DNA of 64,000 bases from contig JABAKD010000016.1 of assembly GCA_012845835.1 (NCBI GenBank), positions 18,851,367 to 18,915,366 on the forward strand, written 5' to 3'. A model generated the notes under the pieces. The model had not been told where the DNA came from and searched no databases. It worked only from the letters and a program-made list of their open reading frames with translations. A program made the position numbers and the translations under genes. Source of the stretch: Undaria pinnatifida (taxonomy: Eukaryota; Sar; Phaeophyceae; Laminariales; Alariaceae). This document shows positions 49,581-61,863 of the stretch, one piece after another (the first letter of the stretch is position 1; each line of letters begins with the position of its first letter).

Positions 49581-51475
49581 GGTCTAGTCGAATCCAAGCG
49601 TCTCGGTCTGCCCACGAGTATCCTCTACTTTGGATTGCTGCTGCCGCTGCTATGCTGCTGCTATGCTTCTGCTGCGTCTACTTTGCTGCTGCTGTATCGC
49701 TCTGTGCTGTGTGTGCTGTGTGCTGTGGAGGTTCAACTGCCTCTCGGAAGAAAATGGGCTGAGGACTGCATCATCAAAGGCAGCAGTTCTGCAAGCACGC
49801 GCCCTTAGCGCGAACTGCTGTGCGGTCACCACGAGAGATGCTCTGGGATATGTCACTTTGGGCGTGTTTATGAGTGTTGGGGCGGGCTGTACCCGACGGT
49901 GCAGCAGTGCACTTTCTGTGTCTCGGGTTGGTTTGTAGCTTGGTGCAACGGGGATGATAAAATCATAACCCCGGCATAATACCGCCTTCATATAACTGTA
50001 ACATCTAGATACATCCAGACTATTATAGACGCGGCAAACACTCTGGTTGCTGGAAGCTCAAGAGGCAGGTAAGATGGATTGAAAGAGAGTGCCTCTCCGC
50101 CGTGTTGCTACTACTAAAGTCGAGGTAGGCACGTCGTGCCTTTTAAACCGCGTTTCCCTGTTTTTGCCTGCTAATCAGAGCCTGCAACGGGCAGCATATT
50201 TGGCTAAATTTCACAGCAGCAGGGCACAGAGTGAAAGACGGTGTATGTACCGCAGCAGCTATGATACTTTAAAACCAAGAGGCGTACAGCAAAGTAGCGC
50301 TGCTGCTACTGCTTATTTACGGTTGCAATCGCATCCACGACGAAATACCAGGTAACAGCTTCGTAGGCCTGCCGCTGGCTCACTCGTGCGTAGCGTTGGG
50401 TCGAGTGCTAATAATGACATCCGTACTCGTATCGACTTCAGAGGGAGAAAGTGTAGAAAAATGACGATTTTACTTTTTGCAGCAGCGCAGGAGCACTCGT
50501 CACGAGAAGCAGCCCAGGGGTTGCTGGGGCTCGGGGTGTGCAACGTAGGGAGATGTGCGATGCTGGCGCGCCATCGTGATGCGTGTTCTGCTGCGCGCTC
50601 TTCCTATTATAGGCGGCCGATAAGACTACACTTGTCGTTTTACGGATCGCTGTACCTGAGCCCCAACGGTGTACGCTTACCCCCTTGTTCTCCTGCTCCT
50701 GTCAGTAAGTCCAGTTGAGATTTCCAGCTGGAGATTTCAACGGGGAAAAGTCTCGAGCACGAAGAGTAGCCCGGAGGTTGCTGAATAGAGGGGCTGTGCT
50801 CGAAGGGCAACGTAGGGACACGTACGGCGCACGCGCAACATGACGACGCTCGTATTGCTGGACGCCCTTCCTGGGCTGTCGATAAAACCGCACTTGTCGT
50901 TTTGTAGCTCGCTATATCTAGAAGCACGGCAGTGTACGTTTACCTCCTTGTCCACCTCGTATCTCCCTTGGGGACTGCAGCAGTGGGGGAAAGTTGTCGA
51001 GAACAATGATGATTGCAGCATTGGCCTCACGAAGTAGCCCGGGCTGCTTGTGGATGGTTTGTGTCTGGAACGCAACGGAAGGAGAGATGTACGATACGCA
51101 TGCAGCATGGCGATACTCCTATACACCACTGCACACTCTTGCCGCTTGGACGATGACATCGCGCTTGTTTTTCTTGCTGTACTGCTGTATCGCTGTATAG
51201 CGTAGGCCCACGAACAAGAACCAGATGTGCGAGTTCTCCGATACTCGTACGAGTAACCTGAACAACACTTGAGCCCTTATTGTGACGCCAATCTTCAGGG
51301 GCCTTGAGCATAGACTAGATTGTAGGATTTGTTGTAGCGCTCGTCGCTGAGCATGATCTCTTAGTCCACATTTCTTGGCATACCGTAAAAGTGAGGCTCA
51401 CATTCTTCTTGGGTCATTTATTATTCGCTGCCCTATCCTGCACTAGTGCAGGCGAATACCAGGAATATAAGCAGG
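49581..51475. promoter_or_regulatory. Divergent intergenic region between the glycosidase-like gene and PRP31
   Basis: 1.9 kb between two start codons that point away from each other, so it should hold both promoters. No TATA box or other element could be assigned. Most of the right half is the repeat at 50395-51210. Several short ORFs here have no supporting evidence. Confidence 0.45.
50395..51210 (+). repeat. ~260-bp tandem repeat, three diverged copies
   Basis: Units begin near 50511, 50767 and 51035 at (A/G)GCCC(A/G)GG. Shared words include CAACGTAGGGA, CACTTGTCGTTTT, CGCTGTACCTGAG/CGCTATATCTAGA and GTGTACG(C/T)TTAC. Confidence 0.65.
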
Positions 51476-51628
51476 ATGGCAACCTTAGCGGATAGCTTTC
51501 TCGACGACCTCGACGAGCTTGGAGAGAGCTCGGACGAGGAGCAGCAAGATGACGACGGACAGGGCGGCGGAGGGGGAGGGGCGGCGGGGATGGGACTAGA
51601 CGGCGAGGGGGATGAAGACATGATGCAG
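51476..51628 (+). CDS. PRP31: PRP31 exon 1
   Basis: 51 codons from ATG 51476 (MATLADSFLDDLDELGE...). Donor ATGCAG|GTGCGA, phase 0. Confidence 0.85.
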
Positions 51629-54600
51629 GTGCGAGTAAGAGAAGGAAGAAGATGAGGGTTGTGTGGGTGGGTGGGTTGGGACTCAGATTTGGGGAACAAC
51701 AACGCAATACAAGAATAAGTGCGGTCTTTGCTCGGTGTTTCTGTTTTTCGAGGATCCTCAGTCGACGACACCCTGACTCACCGTAACCTCAATTTTTTTG
51801 GGCGGGGGAAACGCTCGCGCGCAGGCAGACGAAGTCCCCACCGGAAGACGACGAGATTTATATGCTTCCGACGCAGCAGGGGCAGGGGGGGAGGGGGGGG
51901 AAGAGGGTGACGGTGCGGCAGCAGATGGCGATGACGCAGGAAATGGGAAGGGGAAAGGGAAAGGGCAGTCGGAAGGGCAAGGGGTGGAGTCGACGCTAGA
52001 AAAGATCGGCGAACGAACGGTGGACGTGGTGGCCAAGCTTAGAAGGAGCGACCGTTTCAAGAACCAGATGGTGAGCTTAACCCTACAGCCGGTACCCCGA
52101 TTTAAGAGCGCCCCGTGACAAGCCGAAACGAGCGCTTTTAACTACACATTGCTCTTATCTGTAGTGGGAAATATGTACCTGGTACCAGGTAGATTTTAGT
52201 ATAGGCGGGGTACGCCTATTTGACCACTCTCAAGTCCCGGACGCTCTTTTCCTGGGCGCTCTTGAATCGGGGTGCCCACTGTATTTAGAACTCCACGCAC
52301 GTTTACGGGGGGGGAAATGATTGGGAATTTGTGTGAGATATTATTTATTTGCAATAGAAAAGGGGTTAAAATGCGGTCTGGGTCCCAGGTGTACCGACCT
52401 AGAAAACTAGAAGTGCGATAATATCATCATACCAGTCTAGGAAAGAGTGTGCAGCAGCACGAGTATCAGTATGCGGTGCGCGTGTCGTAGATCTCCTTCC
52501 ATCGCACCTCGGACACACCTTCGCCAAGGCCAAGGCCACGGTACGTTGGGGGTGTCACCCTCGTTTTGTTTTCTCTCTTGCCGAACTTAAGCTGCTCCCT
52601 CGAGAGACCCGGTGCCTCGCTCAAGAACGGACTTGAGCATAATGTCGTTATCGAAAGGCGCGAAAAAAATCTATGGCAGTCCATGCCTTGAAACCGAAAC
52701 TAAGTCAGGTAGCCGCTCGCGGGAGTTGCTCTCAGCCGCTGAAAACATGACATTCCTAAAGGTGACCCCCACATTTCATTCGAAACATTGGAGGCTGTCA
52801 TCAATATGCAAGAAAGTACGCACAAAATGCGGACGTCCGCCTCACAAGGTGGTTCCTCGTAGGATGCCGCTCACCCGTCATGCGACTCGCCAAGCACCTC
52901 ACAACTCTCCGCGCTAGGTGCGCGCGATCTCTGCCTGGTCGGTGAAAATCCGGTGTGCTCCGTCCCGGCATTGTAAAGGATGCGAAGATATGATTTATGG
53001 TCATACGACTACGGCTGTGCATGAAATGAGCAAAACACTGTCCGTAGCCTAGGTCCGTGGCCGGTGCTGTAGCCGTCGTTTCGTCTTTCTCGTCTTGCGC
53101 CTTCCAAAGGGGGTGTGTGATCACGTTTGCAGATGGCGCTGTGTATGGAGGCGCGGCGCTGTGAGGTTGGCTTCGGTAGAACCAACCAACGAACCAGCGT
53201 ACAGATAAACCAATCAACCGACCGACCTAGCAATCGACGCATTAACCACTAACCAACCAGCCCACCGAAAACAAATCGCTCAACCAACCAACTAAGAAAG
53301 AAACCGCCCGATCAACCACCCAACCAACCAATAAACGGTGAATATCCCTTCTAACTCCCCCCCCGTCCCCATCCCCCGTCCCCTCCCATCATTGCCCCCT
53401 CCCCTCTCCCGTTTGTTCTTTCGTCGTGTTTTTTTGTTTTTTTCTGGCGCTGAATACGATACAAAATCGATACCAAAACAAAACAAAACAAAACAATCGA
53501 ATCAAATCAATCAAACCAAATCAAACAAACAACACCGGAAACACACGCCATCACGAAAAACACACGAAAATTAAAATAAAACTCACCCCAAAATTTCGGG
53601 TCTGTGCATGCATATGTGCGCGTGGAACGAAAAACCAAACGCAAAACAAAACAAAACGAAAACACTAAAAAAATGCACACCAAAACACATGTATAAAAAA
53701 ACACTAAAATAAACACAAAAACGCACAATAACGAAAAAAACAGTGTGAGATCAACGAGTGCCTAAAGCGAGAGCCGGCGGCGAGGGTGGGAGCTTTGGAA
53801 GACGACCCAGAGTATAAGTTGGTCGTCGCTAGCAACGAGCTCATACAGGTGGGTGCCGGGTGGGCTGGGGGGAGGGCGGGGAGGGGGGGGGGCGGAGGGA
53901 GGGAGGGAGGGAGGGAGGGAGGGAGGGAGGGAGGGAGGGAGGAAAGGAGGGAGCACGGGGGCGGGAAACACGCAAACAAAGCAAAAAAACCTGGGCATAA
54001 GGCACTACCGTAGTTGTCAGGGTAACCGCTATAACGCTGCTGTTGATATTGTTAATGTTGTCGCTGTTGTTCAATGTTTTCAAAACAAGCACAAACGCCA
54101 CAAAAAAGGTAACAAAATAACGCCTCGTTTTCGACCGCTCGGCTGCAGGACGTCGATCCAGAAATGGTAGAGACCCAGCGTGTCGTGGTCGCCCTGTCTG
54201 CTCACGATTTTCCCGAGCTGGACATTGTGTTTTTTACTGATACATTAAAAAATTACTGGAAACAACAAAACAAAAAACACCTTTACTTTCAACTAACAAA
54301 CGCCTGGGCATTAGGCAATAAGGTAATACCGTAGCTTTCAGGCTACCAGCCAGCACTACTCTGCTGCTGCTGTCGTTTTGTACCTATTGTTTTTGTACAC
54401 ACCACGAGAAAAAACGCCGCAGAAAGTAATGGAAGTCCTCATTTTCAACCACCTGGCAGGACATCGATCCGGAAATGGTGGAGGTCCACCGGTTTGTGGT
54501 CGACCTGTACGCTCACAAGTTTCCTGAGCTGGACAGCCTGATCCCGCAGCCGGCGGACTTTGTCCGAACGGTGCAGGTCATGCAAAATGAGATGGTGAGT

Positions 54601-57600
54601 GAGTGGTGTTATATCGTCACCTGGTACAGTACACGAGTGAGGGATCGAGGGAAGGGGTCATTTTTTTTTTTTTTTTCCGGTCTACGGTAGTGGGAGATCA
54701 TGCAGAACGACGTGGGGAGCAGTATTTTAAGCTGCGAATGAGGGATCGCGCGTGTGTGACAATGCACTGTTCCCTTCGATTTATGATGGCAGGAGTAGTA
54801 GCGGGGGTGGTCGAGGGGGCGGGGGTGGGGGGATTTGGGGTGGGTGGTAGGAGTGGTGGTGAAAATGGTGTTGGTGCAGATGGTGGAATGTGTATGTTCG
54901 TGGTTGTCGTGACTGTGGTGGTGGTGGTGGTGGTGGTTCGGCGGGGGGGGGGGGGGTACTTCGAGTGGGGCTGGTGGTGGTTGGGTGGGGGTAGTGATGA
55001 TGGTGTTTGTTGTGGTGCTGATGGTGCTGATGGTGGCGCTACTATTCCTTCCTTTCCTTCCTTCACGCCTCCCTTGTTTCCTTCCTGCGCTGGCGTCGCC
55101 CAGGACATGACGCAAGTGGACCTCGAGTCGGTGCTTCCTCAGACAACGGTCATGGTCGTCAGCGTCACCGGCTCCACTACCAGCGGCCGACCGCTGCCCG
55201 GGGCGGACCTGCAGGAGTGTCTTAAGGTGCGGCGCCGAAAAAGTCGAAGGAAACACGGAACGAACGAATGACCATATCTTACCAGATGTGTAGTAGTAAC
55301 TAAAGTTGGAGCACTCGTGTCTGTTTCTCTTTCGGTTTATTCAACCCGAACCGTAACCCTTTCTGCCGCATTTTTGGAACTATTGCGTGCGCGTGTCATG
55401 GAACTCTTTGGCGGTGGATGGACGCGGCAGGGATGCAGAGAGTACGAGGCGCTTGCCGCCGCTAAGGCCTCCATCCTCGACTTTGTGGAAACCCGCATGA
55501 CGAGCATGGCGCCCAACGTGTGCGCGCTGGTGGGGAGCCGCATCACGGCTAAGCTTCTGGCGCTGACAGGAGGGCTGACGGCCATGTCTAAGACCCCTTC
55601 CTGCAACCTGCAGGTACGATGTGTGCTTTTAACAAAATTGGCAACAACGCCTCGGCTGCGAGAGCGAGAAGTTAGCAGAAGCTCAGTTTTGCAAAGCTGC
55701 GTGTGATACTTCGATCGCGCGTGCTGCGAGGTGTGTATGTGTGGGTATGGTGGGTGAGTGGTTGTGGGTGTATGCTTATGCGCGTGTATGCGCGTATTTG
55801 CGCATGAATGTGCGTGCATACGCATGTGGGCTGACGGCCATGTGTCAGAACCCGTCCTTCAACCTGCAGGGGTGTGTTTGGGTGGGTGGGGCGTGTGTTT
55901 GGGTAGGGCGTAGGCGGATGGGTGTGGTGTGTGGCTGTGTTTATGCATGTATACACCCGTGTGTATTGTGCGTTTTTGAGCTAATGTATGTGTGTGCGTG
56001 TTTCGCGTGTATGCCTACGGCCGTGGGTAAGACCCCGTCCTTTTTATCTGCAGGTGTGTGTTTGGGTGGGTGGGGTGTGTGGGTGTGTGTGGTTTGTCTA
56101 GGTGGATTAGGGTGGTGTGGGGCAGAGCGTATGCACGTATATATGCACGTGTATGTTCGTGTATGCGCGTATTCACGTGTGTGCATGCATGTATGTGCGT
56201 ACAGAAGTGGTTCCTCTGCAATGCCGGTATGTGCCCAGCCTATTTACCGGCATTATATCGGGCACCAGCATTATAGCCGGCACCGGGATTATAGCCGGCA
56301 CCGGCATTATAGCGGGCACCGGCGTTATAGCGGGCACCGGCTTAGTCGTGATTAGTGCCGATCTCGCATTATTCGCGATTGGAGGTTCTGCAATAATGTC
56401 GATACCGACACTATTGAAGAAACATTGATTTTTTTGAGTGCACCACCTTAGGCAATAAGCGACCGAGAGTACACTTTGATGGGGGGGGGGGCGAAAGTAA
56501 CTCGAGGAGGGACCTCTGCGTCGTATGCATAGCAGATGAGGAGCAAAGGCGGGTGTGGAACGCGGCACAGAATACGTGCAGCAATAGTATGGTAGAGCGG
56601 TAACATGGCAGAGCAGTGTCCCAGCAGGTTCTGCCTGTACGGAGAGCTGTAGACACGCCTAAGCTAGGCAAGGTCTACTGACCAGAAAGTATTCCCCCTT
56701 GGCCTGAGGGGGGCTGGTCGGCACCATTCGCCGCGCCTTTCTCCTCGGGACGCGCGACGCGACAGCCCGCAGTCGGCACCGCTGAATCACCGCATTTCGG
56801 TGTGTTCACCTCGCCAGCATGCCCCCCGAAAGCCTTGAGCCCGCGTGATCGGCGGGTGTGTCTTTGCTGCCCGAGTTGAACCTTCAGCGGATCAAATCGT
56901 GCCTATACTGCGATATTTCACAGAACCAAGTCAATCAACCCGATTCGAACCTCGCCATCATCAGATGTGGAGCCTGCTGCTGCAGCCCCTCCACGCTGGG
57001 TGCGATGCTGGGACATCACCTCTAGCGGCCCCTCGTACGACCACAGCAGACCTCGTTCGGAGTCCTGAGGCAGCATATGGACACCGCCCTCATCGGGTCA
57101 GAAGGCTTCCTGCCGAAAAGCGGCCCAATCCACACCTGCTTGCCGCTGTCGCAATCGTACCAGAAAAAAATCCCTGACTAACGTCGGTGTGTTCAACCTG
57201 AATTATCGATAATTGTAGACACGCCTAAGCTAGGCAAGGTCTACTGACCAGAAAGTATCCCCCCTTGGCCTGAGGGGGGCTGGTCGGCACCATTCAAGTG
57301 CTAGGAAAGGAGAGAGAAGTTGTTGTATTAGCTCCGAACACAAGAAAACAAGCGATCTTAACTTCATCCCCGAATCCCCATATCAGAATCCAGAAGAGGA
57401 TAAGTAGAAACCCCTACCGTCTTCAGGTTTAAATAACGTTCACACACCACATCAGATCCTCGACAGTCAATCACCAAGAAGATCAACTGTCGTGTATTAC
57501 CACCAACACTACACACTCTCTGGTGCTCCACTGTCCACAGAGCACAACTGCTGTACACTGCTGGCTGTACTGTGCTGTTACGTATGATATGATACCGGTA

Positions 57601-60600
57601 CTTGTTGCCAAACACGCAACAAGTTATTCTGCACCACAGCACAGTTGACAATCTTGTGCCTGTACCATGTTCGTACGAATAGTAGATTACTTTACATAAT
57701 TGTTTTAGAGCCCGAACTGTTGTTCATGTGTGGACGTTATATCTATGCGGCACATCTGCCCAGTCTGCCTCCGTGTCATACATGGCGTGGGTTTCAAAGT
57801 GCGTAACTCACCGGCTGCCTAGGGCATGGTGTTCCTCTACTGGTGGTACCGATAGGTGTACCGCTATTGCGTGTTTGTGTGTGTAGAGTACAGCAGCAGT
57901 GGGTAGAATATGCGGCCAAGCCAACGAACAGGCCATGTTAACGGGCACCCACGTTGCGGAACCGGCGTTATGCAGGGCCCGCCCGTCCTATATACCGCCG
58001 ATTCGGCATTCGAAACGGCATTATAGCGGGTTCCGGTCGTACCAAGCCATTTCACCGGCATAATTGAAGGACCTTTACTGCTGTAACCGCCCCGGTGGTC
58101 TAGTTGTGAACCTCGAATACTACTAAGGTTCGAGTCAGGGGTTCAAATCTCGGTATGGAGATTTTTTTTTCCCGGAGACACCAACTGCCGAGAGCGCTTT
58201 AAAGCGTGGATAAGCACAATTCGACGCGAGTCGACGAGGGAAAAAAGAGCTGAATTATTCTCGGGATAAGAACGAAGGCGCGTACCGTAGTGGGGAGAGG
58301 GAAGAAGAGCCTGCTTAGTGGCTCCGGATCTGGATTGCGTCTAGGAGGGAGAACGAGAACGAGTAGCGCGAAGGTAGTAGATGGGATGAACGACTATAAA
58401 AAATGCGCATGATGTATGCTGACGGCCGTGTGTGCGGCTCCGTCCTGCAGTCTGCAGGTGGGTGTGTTTGTGTGGGTGGGGTTTGTGTGGTGGTTGGACG
58501 GAGGTGGTGCGTGTACGCGCATGCATACGCGTGTTTGTGTGGGTCTGCCCGTAACTACGCGTGCGTGTGCATGTATACGCGTGTATGTGTGTGATTGTGG
58601 GTGTATGCGCGTGTATCGCGTGTATACACGTGTATGCGCAAACACACATACTGAAGTTGACGCATATCGTGTCTTTCGATATCGTCATGAGAAGCGGAGG
58701 TGATGAACGGTTTGAGCAAATGAGTGATGGGACAGCAAGTGGTATACAATCTGGAACAGCAAAAGTAGGCCAAACAGCTGCCCACCCCCAACCAACGCTG
58801 AGGGTCAAGGTGCGTCTGAGCTGGCTGTCCCGCTGGCGTGGCGTGAGCCTGTTGCTTCTTCCGTTTCTTGTCTATGTTTTCAACCGTCCTGCACTAGCTT
58901 GGGGTCATGCGTGTATGCGGGTATACACGCATGAGGGCATACCAGTACACGTATGACCCCAAGCCAGCGCAGGACTGCGTAAAAGATAGGCAAGACACGG
59001 CAGAAGCAGCAGGCGTAGGGTAAGCCAGCGGCACACCCACCGCAGACGTAGCCTGACGCTCGGCGGGGGTCGGTATCCACGACCCACTCGGAATCGGCTT
59101 CATATATGTGTCGGGTACGTATGCACGCGATGTGAAGGTGGGTAGTGATGCGTGTTTCTGTGTTTGTGTGTGCACGTGCGTGTATACGTGCTTGTGAAGG
59201 TGGGCGTGGCATCGACATGTTTGGGTCTGCATGGTACTTGTGTGTAGCAGCCGGCAGGGGCGGGTCAAGGGGCTGGAGTAGAACAGCTGTCTGCGTGTGT
59301 GTGGTTGATACCACAGCTGCAGTTAACGGAGAAGCCGATGCTCGTCAAAGCACACAATGTCTTGATGTGGTCACCTCACTTCACTTCACATTGGCGATGC
59401 CAGCGATGACACGAGAGAGTCTGTTGTAACGTAAGTACCCGACACACGGCTGTTTGTATATGTGTGTAAACCTTGACCCAGCCTCGGTTAAATGGTTGGA
59501 ATACGCTTAAATTTAAACTTTATGTCGGAAATAATCGGGATCTGTGTCGTACCTGTGCGTATCTGCCAGCAGGGATGCTTCCAAGGGCTGCAGTAGAACA
59601 GGTGTCTGCGTATGTGTGGACGTTTCACTAAGAAACGCGGCGCAGCCTGAGATAATGCGGTGGAACCTGAGCCAATAAAACTTGAACACTTGTAGAGAAT
59701 CTGTACAAGCGTGATATTCCGACATCCTACCCCCGACCGCCCGGAAAATTCTCGGAATGCAGGTGTTTTGAGGAGTTAAGTGTGGACTATCAACCTTTCT
59801 TTCGAAGCTGGCCCGAGTCGTATGCAGCACTGGTGTATGCGTGGGTGTATGTGCGAGTGTACTGTGTGACTTTACCCCTTTGAGACTTGAGAGGGAAAGT
59901 TGACGAACGAAAATCGACGACTTCGGCGTCGGCCACTGCTGGTTAGCGAGCATAAAATGGTGGCCGAACGACAACAATGTAAAGACTCGTACGGGACGGG
60001 CACACAGCATGGTTCTGCTTGCACTCTGCACGCTCACGCTACTAGAAGACGCTTGAAAATATCGCAATCGTCGTTTCTTTGGTCGCTATGCACTCTATAT
60101 ACACGGCTCTCCACGAGGTTAACACACGTGTGTGTGTGCGTGCATGTTTGGGTATACGTGCGCGTATGTGAAGGCGGATTTGTGCGCATGACTTCATGTG
60201 TTATGTTTGTTTGCGAGTTTTGACGTGTGCGTTTATGTGTGTATAGTACGTGTCTGTAAGTGCCCCTACCATGTGCGTAACTTTGTAAACCAACCACACC
60301 AAACCATTGTCAAATTCGTTGGTCCCACCCCCGCAATTCGCCACCCCCTCCCCCCACTCCACCCCACCCCACCCCACCCCAGCCCCTACCCCCTCCCACA
60401 GCTGAAGTGCGACTCGCAAGCGGTTCTTAGTAGGATGCAGCTCAACCTTCGTGCGACCTGCCTAACACCTCACGGCGCTTCGCGCTTGGTGCACGCGATG
60501 TCTGCCTGATCGGTGTAAACTCGACATGCTCCATCCCGACATAATAGGAATGCAAGGGTCTATACCATATGGTCGTACGACTACGGCTGCACATGACAAT

Positions 60601-61830
60601 GATTACCCCCCCCCGCAGGCCGCCGCTGCGAATATTCAACAAGTGATGCCCCAGGAAAAGCGCACCCTGAAAATATGTAAACCAAATCAAACCTATATCA
60701 AACTCGTTGGTGCCACCCCCGCTATCCCCCCACCCCTACCCTCGCTCCCGCCCTTACCCTCACCATCACCCCCCACCCCCACCCCCACCCCCACCCCCAA
60801 CTTCACTCCCCCCACCCCTCCCCAGCTCATTAGTGGGAGAATATACACTGTCGAGGAGGAACCGAATGTGTTAGAGGAAGAGATGAGGAAAATCGACGGA
60901 TAGTGGCATGGAGAAGTTTGGTACATTAGATAGTAGCGAGGAAACGGTCGCTATCCTAGGAGACAGATGGCGGCCACGGACGGCCGAAGGGGAAGGAGAT
61001 GAGATCAGCGAAAAAGAGTCATACCCGGGTAGAAGTTGCGCTTTTTGGGCCAATCGTTTCTCACCGATCTGACCGGTTGACTTCCTCATGTCTGGATTTG
61101 TTTATCGGTTGGCATCATAATTGTACGAGTCTTCGAGTCGATTTGTTTCAGGGCTATGTAGCGCATGGAACTGTTGGCCGGGTTGGGCGAACGAATGTCT
61201 TCCGAGTCGTGCTTTGGGTGATGTTGATGTTGATGTTGATGTTGACCTATTAATAGCTCCTCCTGTTAGGAGCTTAGAAGCTTGTGCTGTGCATCTCTAC
61301 GGTCAGATGAGTTGGAAGTTTTTGTGGAACGTACAGAAGAAAGGTACTGAGCTCCCAACTATTGGAGGTGCCTTTATTGGGAGTAGAAACGGTGTTCCGT
61401 CTCGAAAGGGATGCGTGTTCAATGGTCGAATGACTAGGGCAAGCGATAAATCGGTACGCCCCCCACCCAACCCAACCCCTTCAACCCCCCCCCCCCTCAC
61501 CTCCCCGCTCACCCCCACCCCCACCCTCCCCCGCTGGCCGTCGCTACGAATACTAAACAGGTGATGGGCCAGGAAAAGAAGACTCTGAGCGGCTTCTCAT
61601 CGAAGGCAACAGTGTCTCACGCTGGGCTGCTGTACGAGTCCGACGTCGTACAGCTGGCCCCGCCCTACCTTCGCGCCAAGGCCCTCAGGGTGACGGCCGC
61701 AAAGGTGCGGTGTTGGAATTGGAAGGGCAGCACATAGTACTATAGGTGTATCCAATATGGTCTAATTCAGGAAGCTGGGGCATTAATGCGGGATTCTTTC
61801 TACCTAGCCCATTCCAAATAGTTCGTCGTC

Positions 61831-61863
<33 letters not shown>

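Larger units (their letters stand above)
55614..61560 (+). other. 5.9 kb PRP31 intron 6, repeat-filled
   Basis: Contains three decayed copies of the exon 6 end, one copy of the exon 7 start, GT-rich minisatellite sequence (55730-56180, 58450-58640, 59150-59220), a direct-repeat pair (56644 and 57217), a SINE (58088-58404) and part of the coding-like repeat family (60405-61450). No other exon was found, and the exon 6/7 join is continuous within the Nop domain. Confidence 0.75.

Noticed and set aside
54603-55271. 222-codon ORF across PRP31 intron 4 and exon 5
   Set aside because: Only its last ~41 codons before 55226 match Prp31. The rest is Gly/Val-rich intron that happens to stay open.
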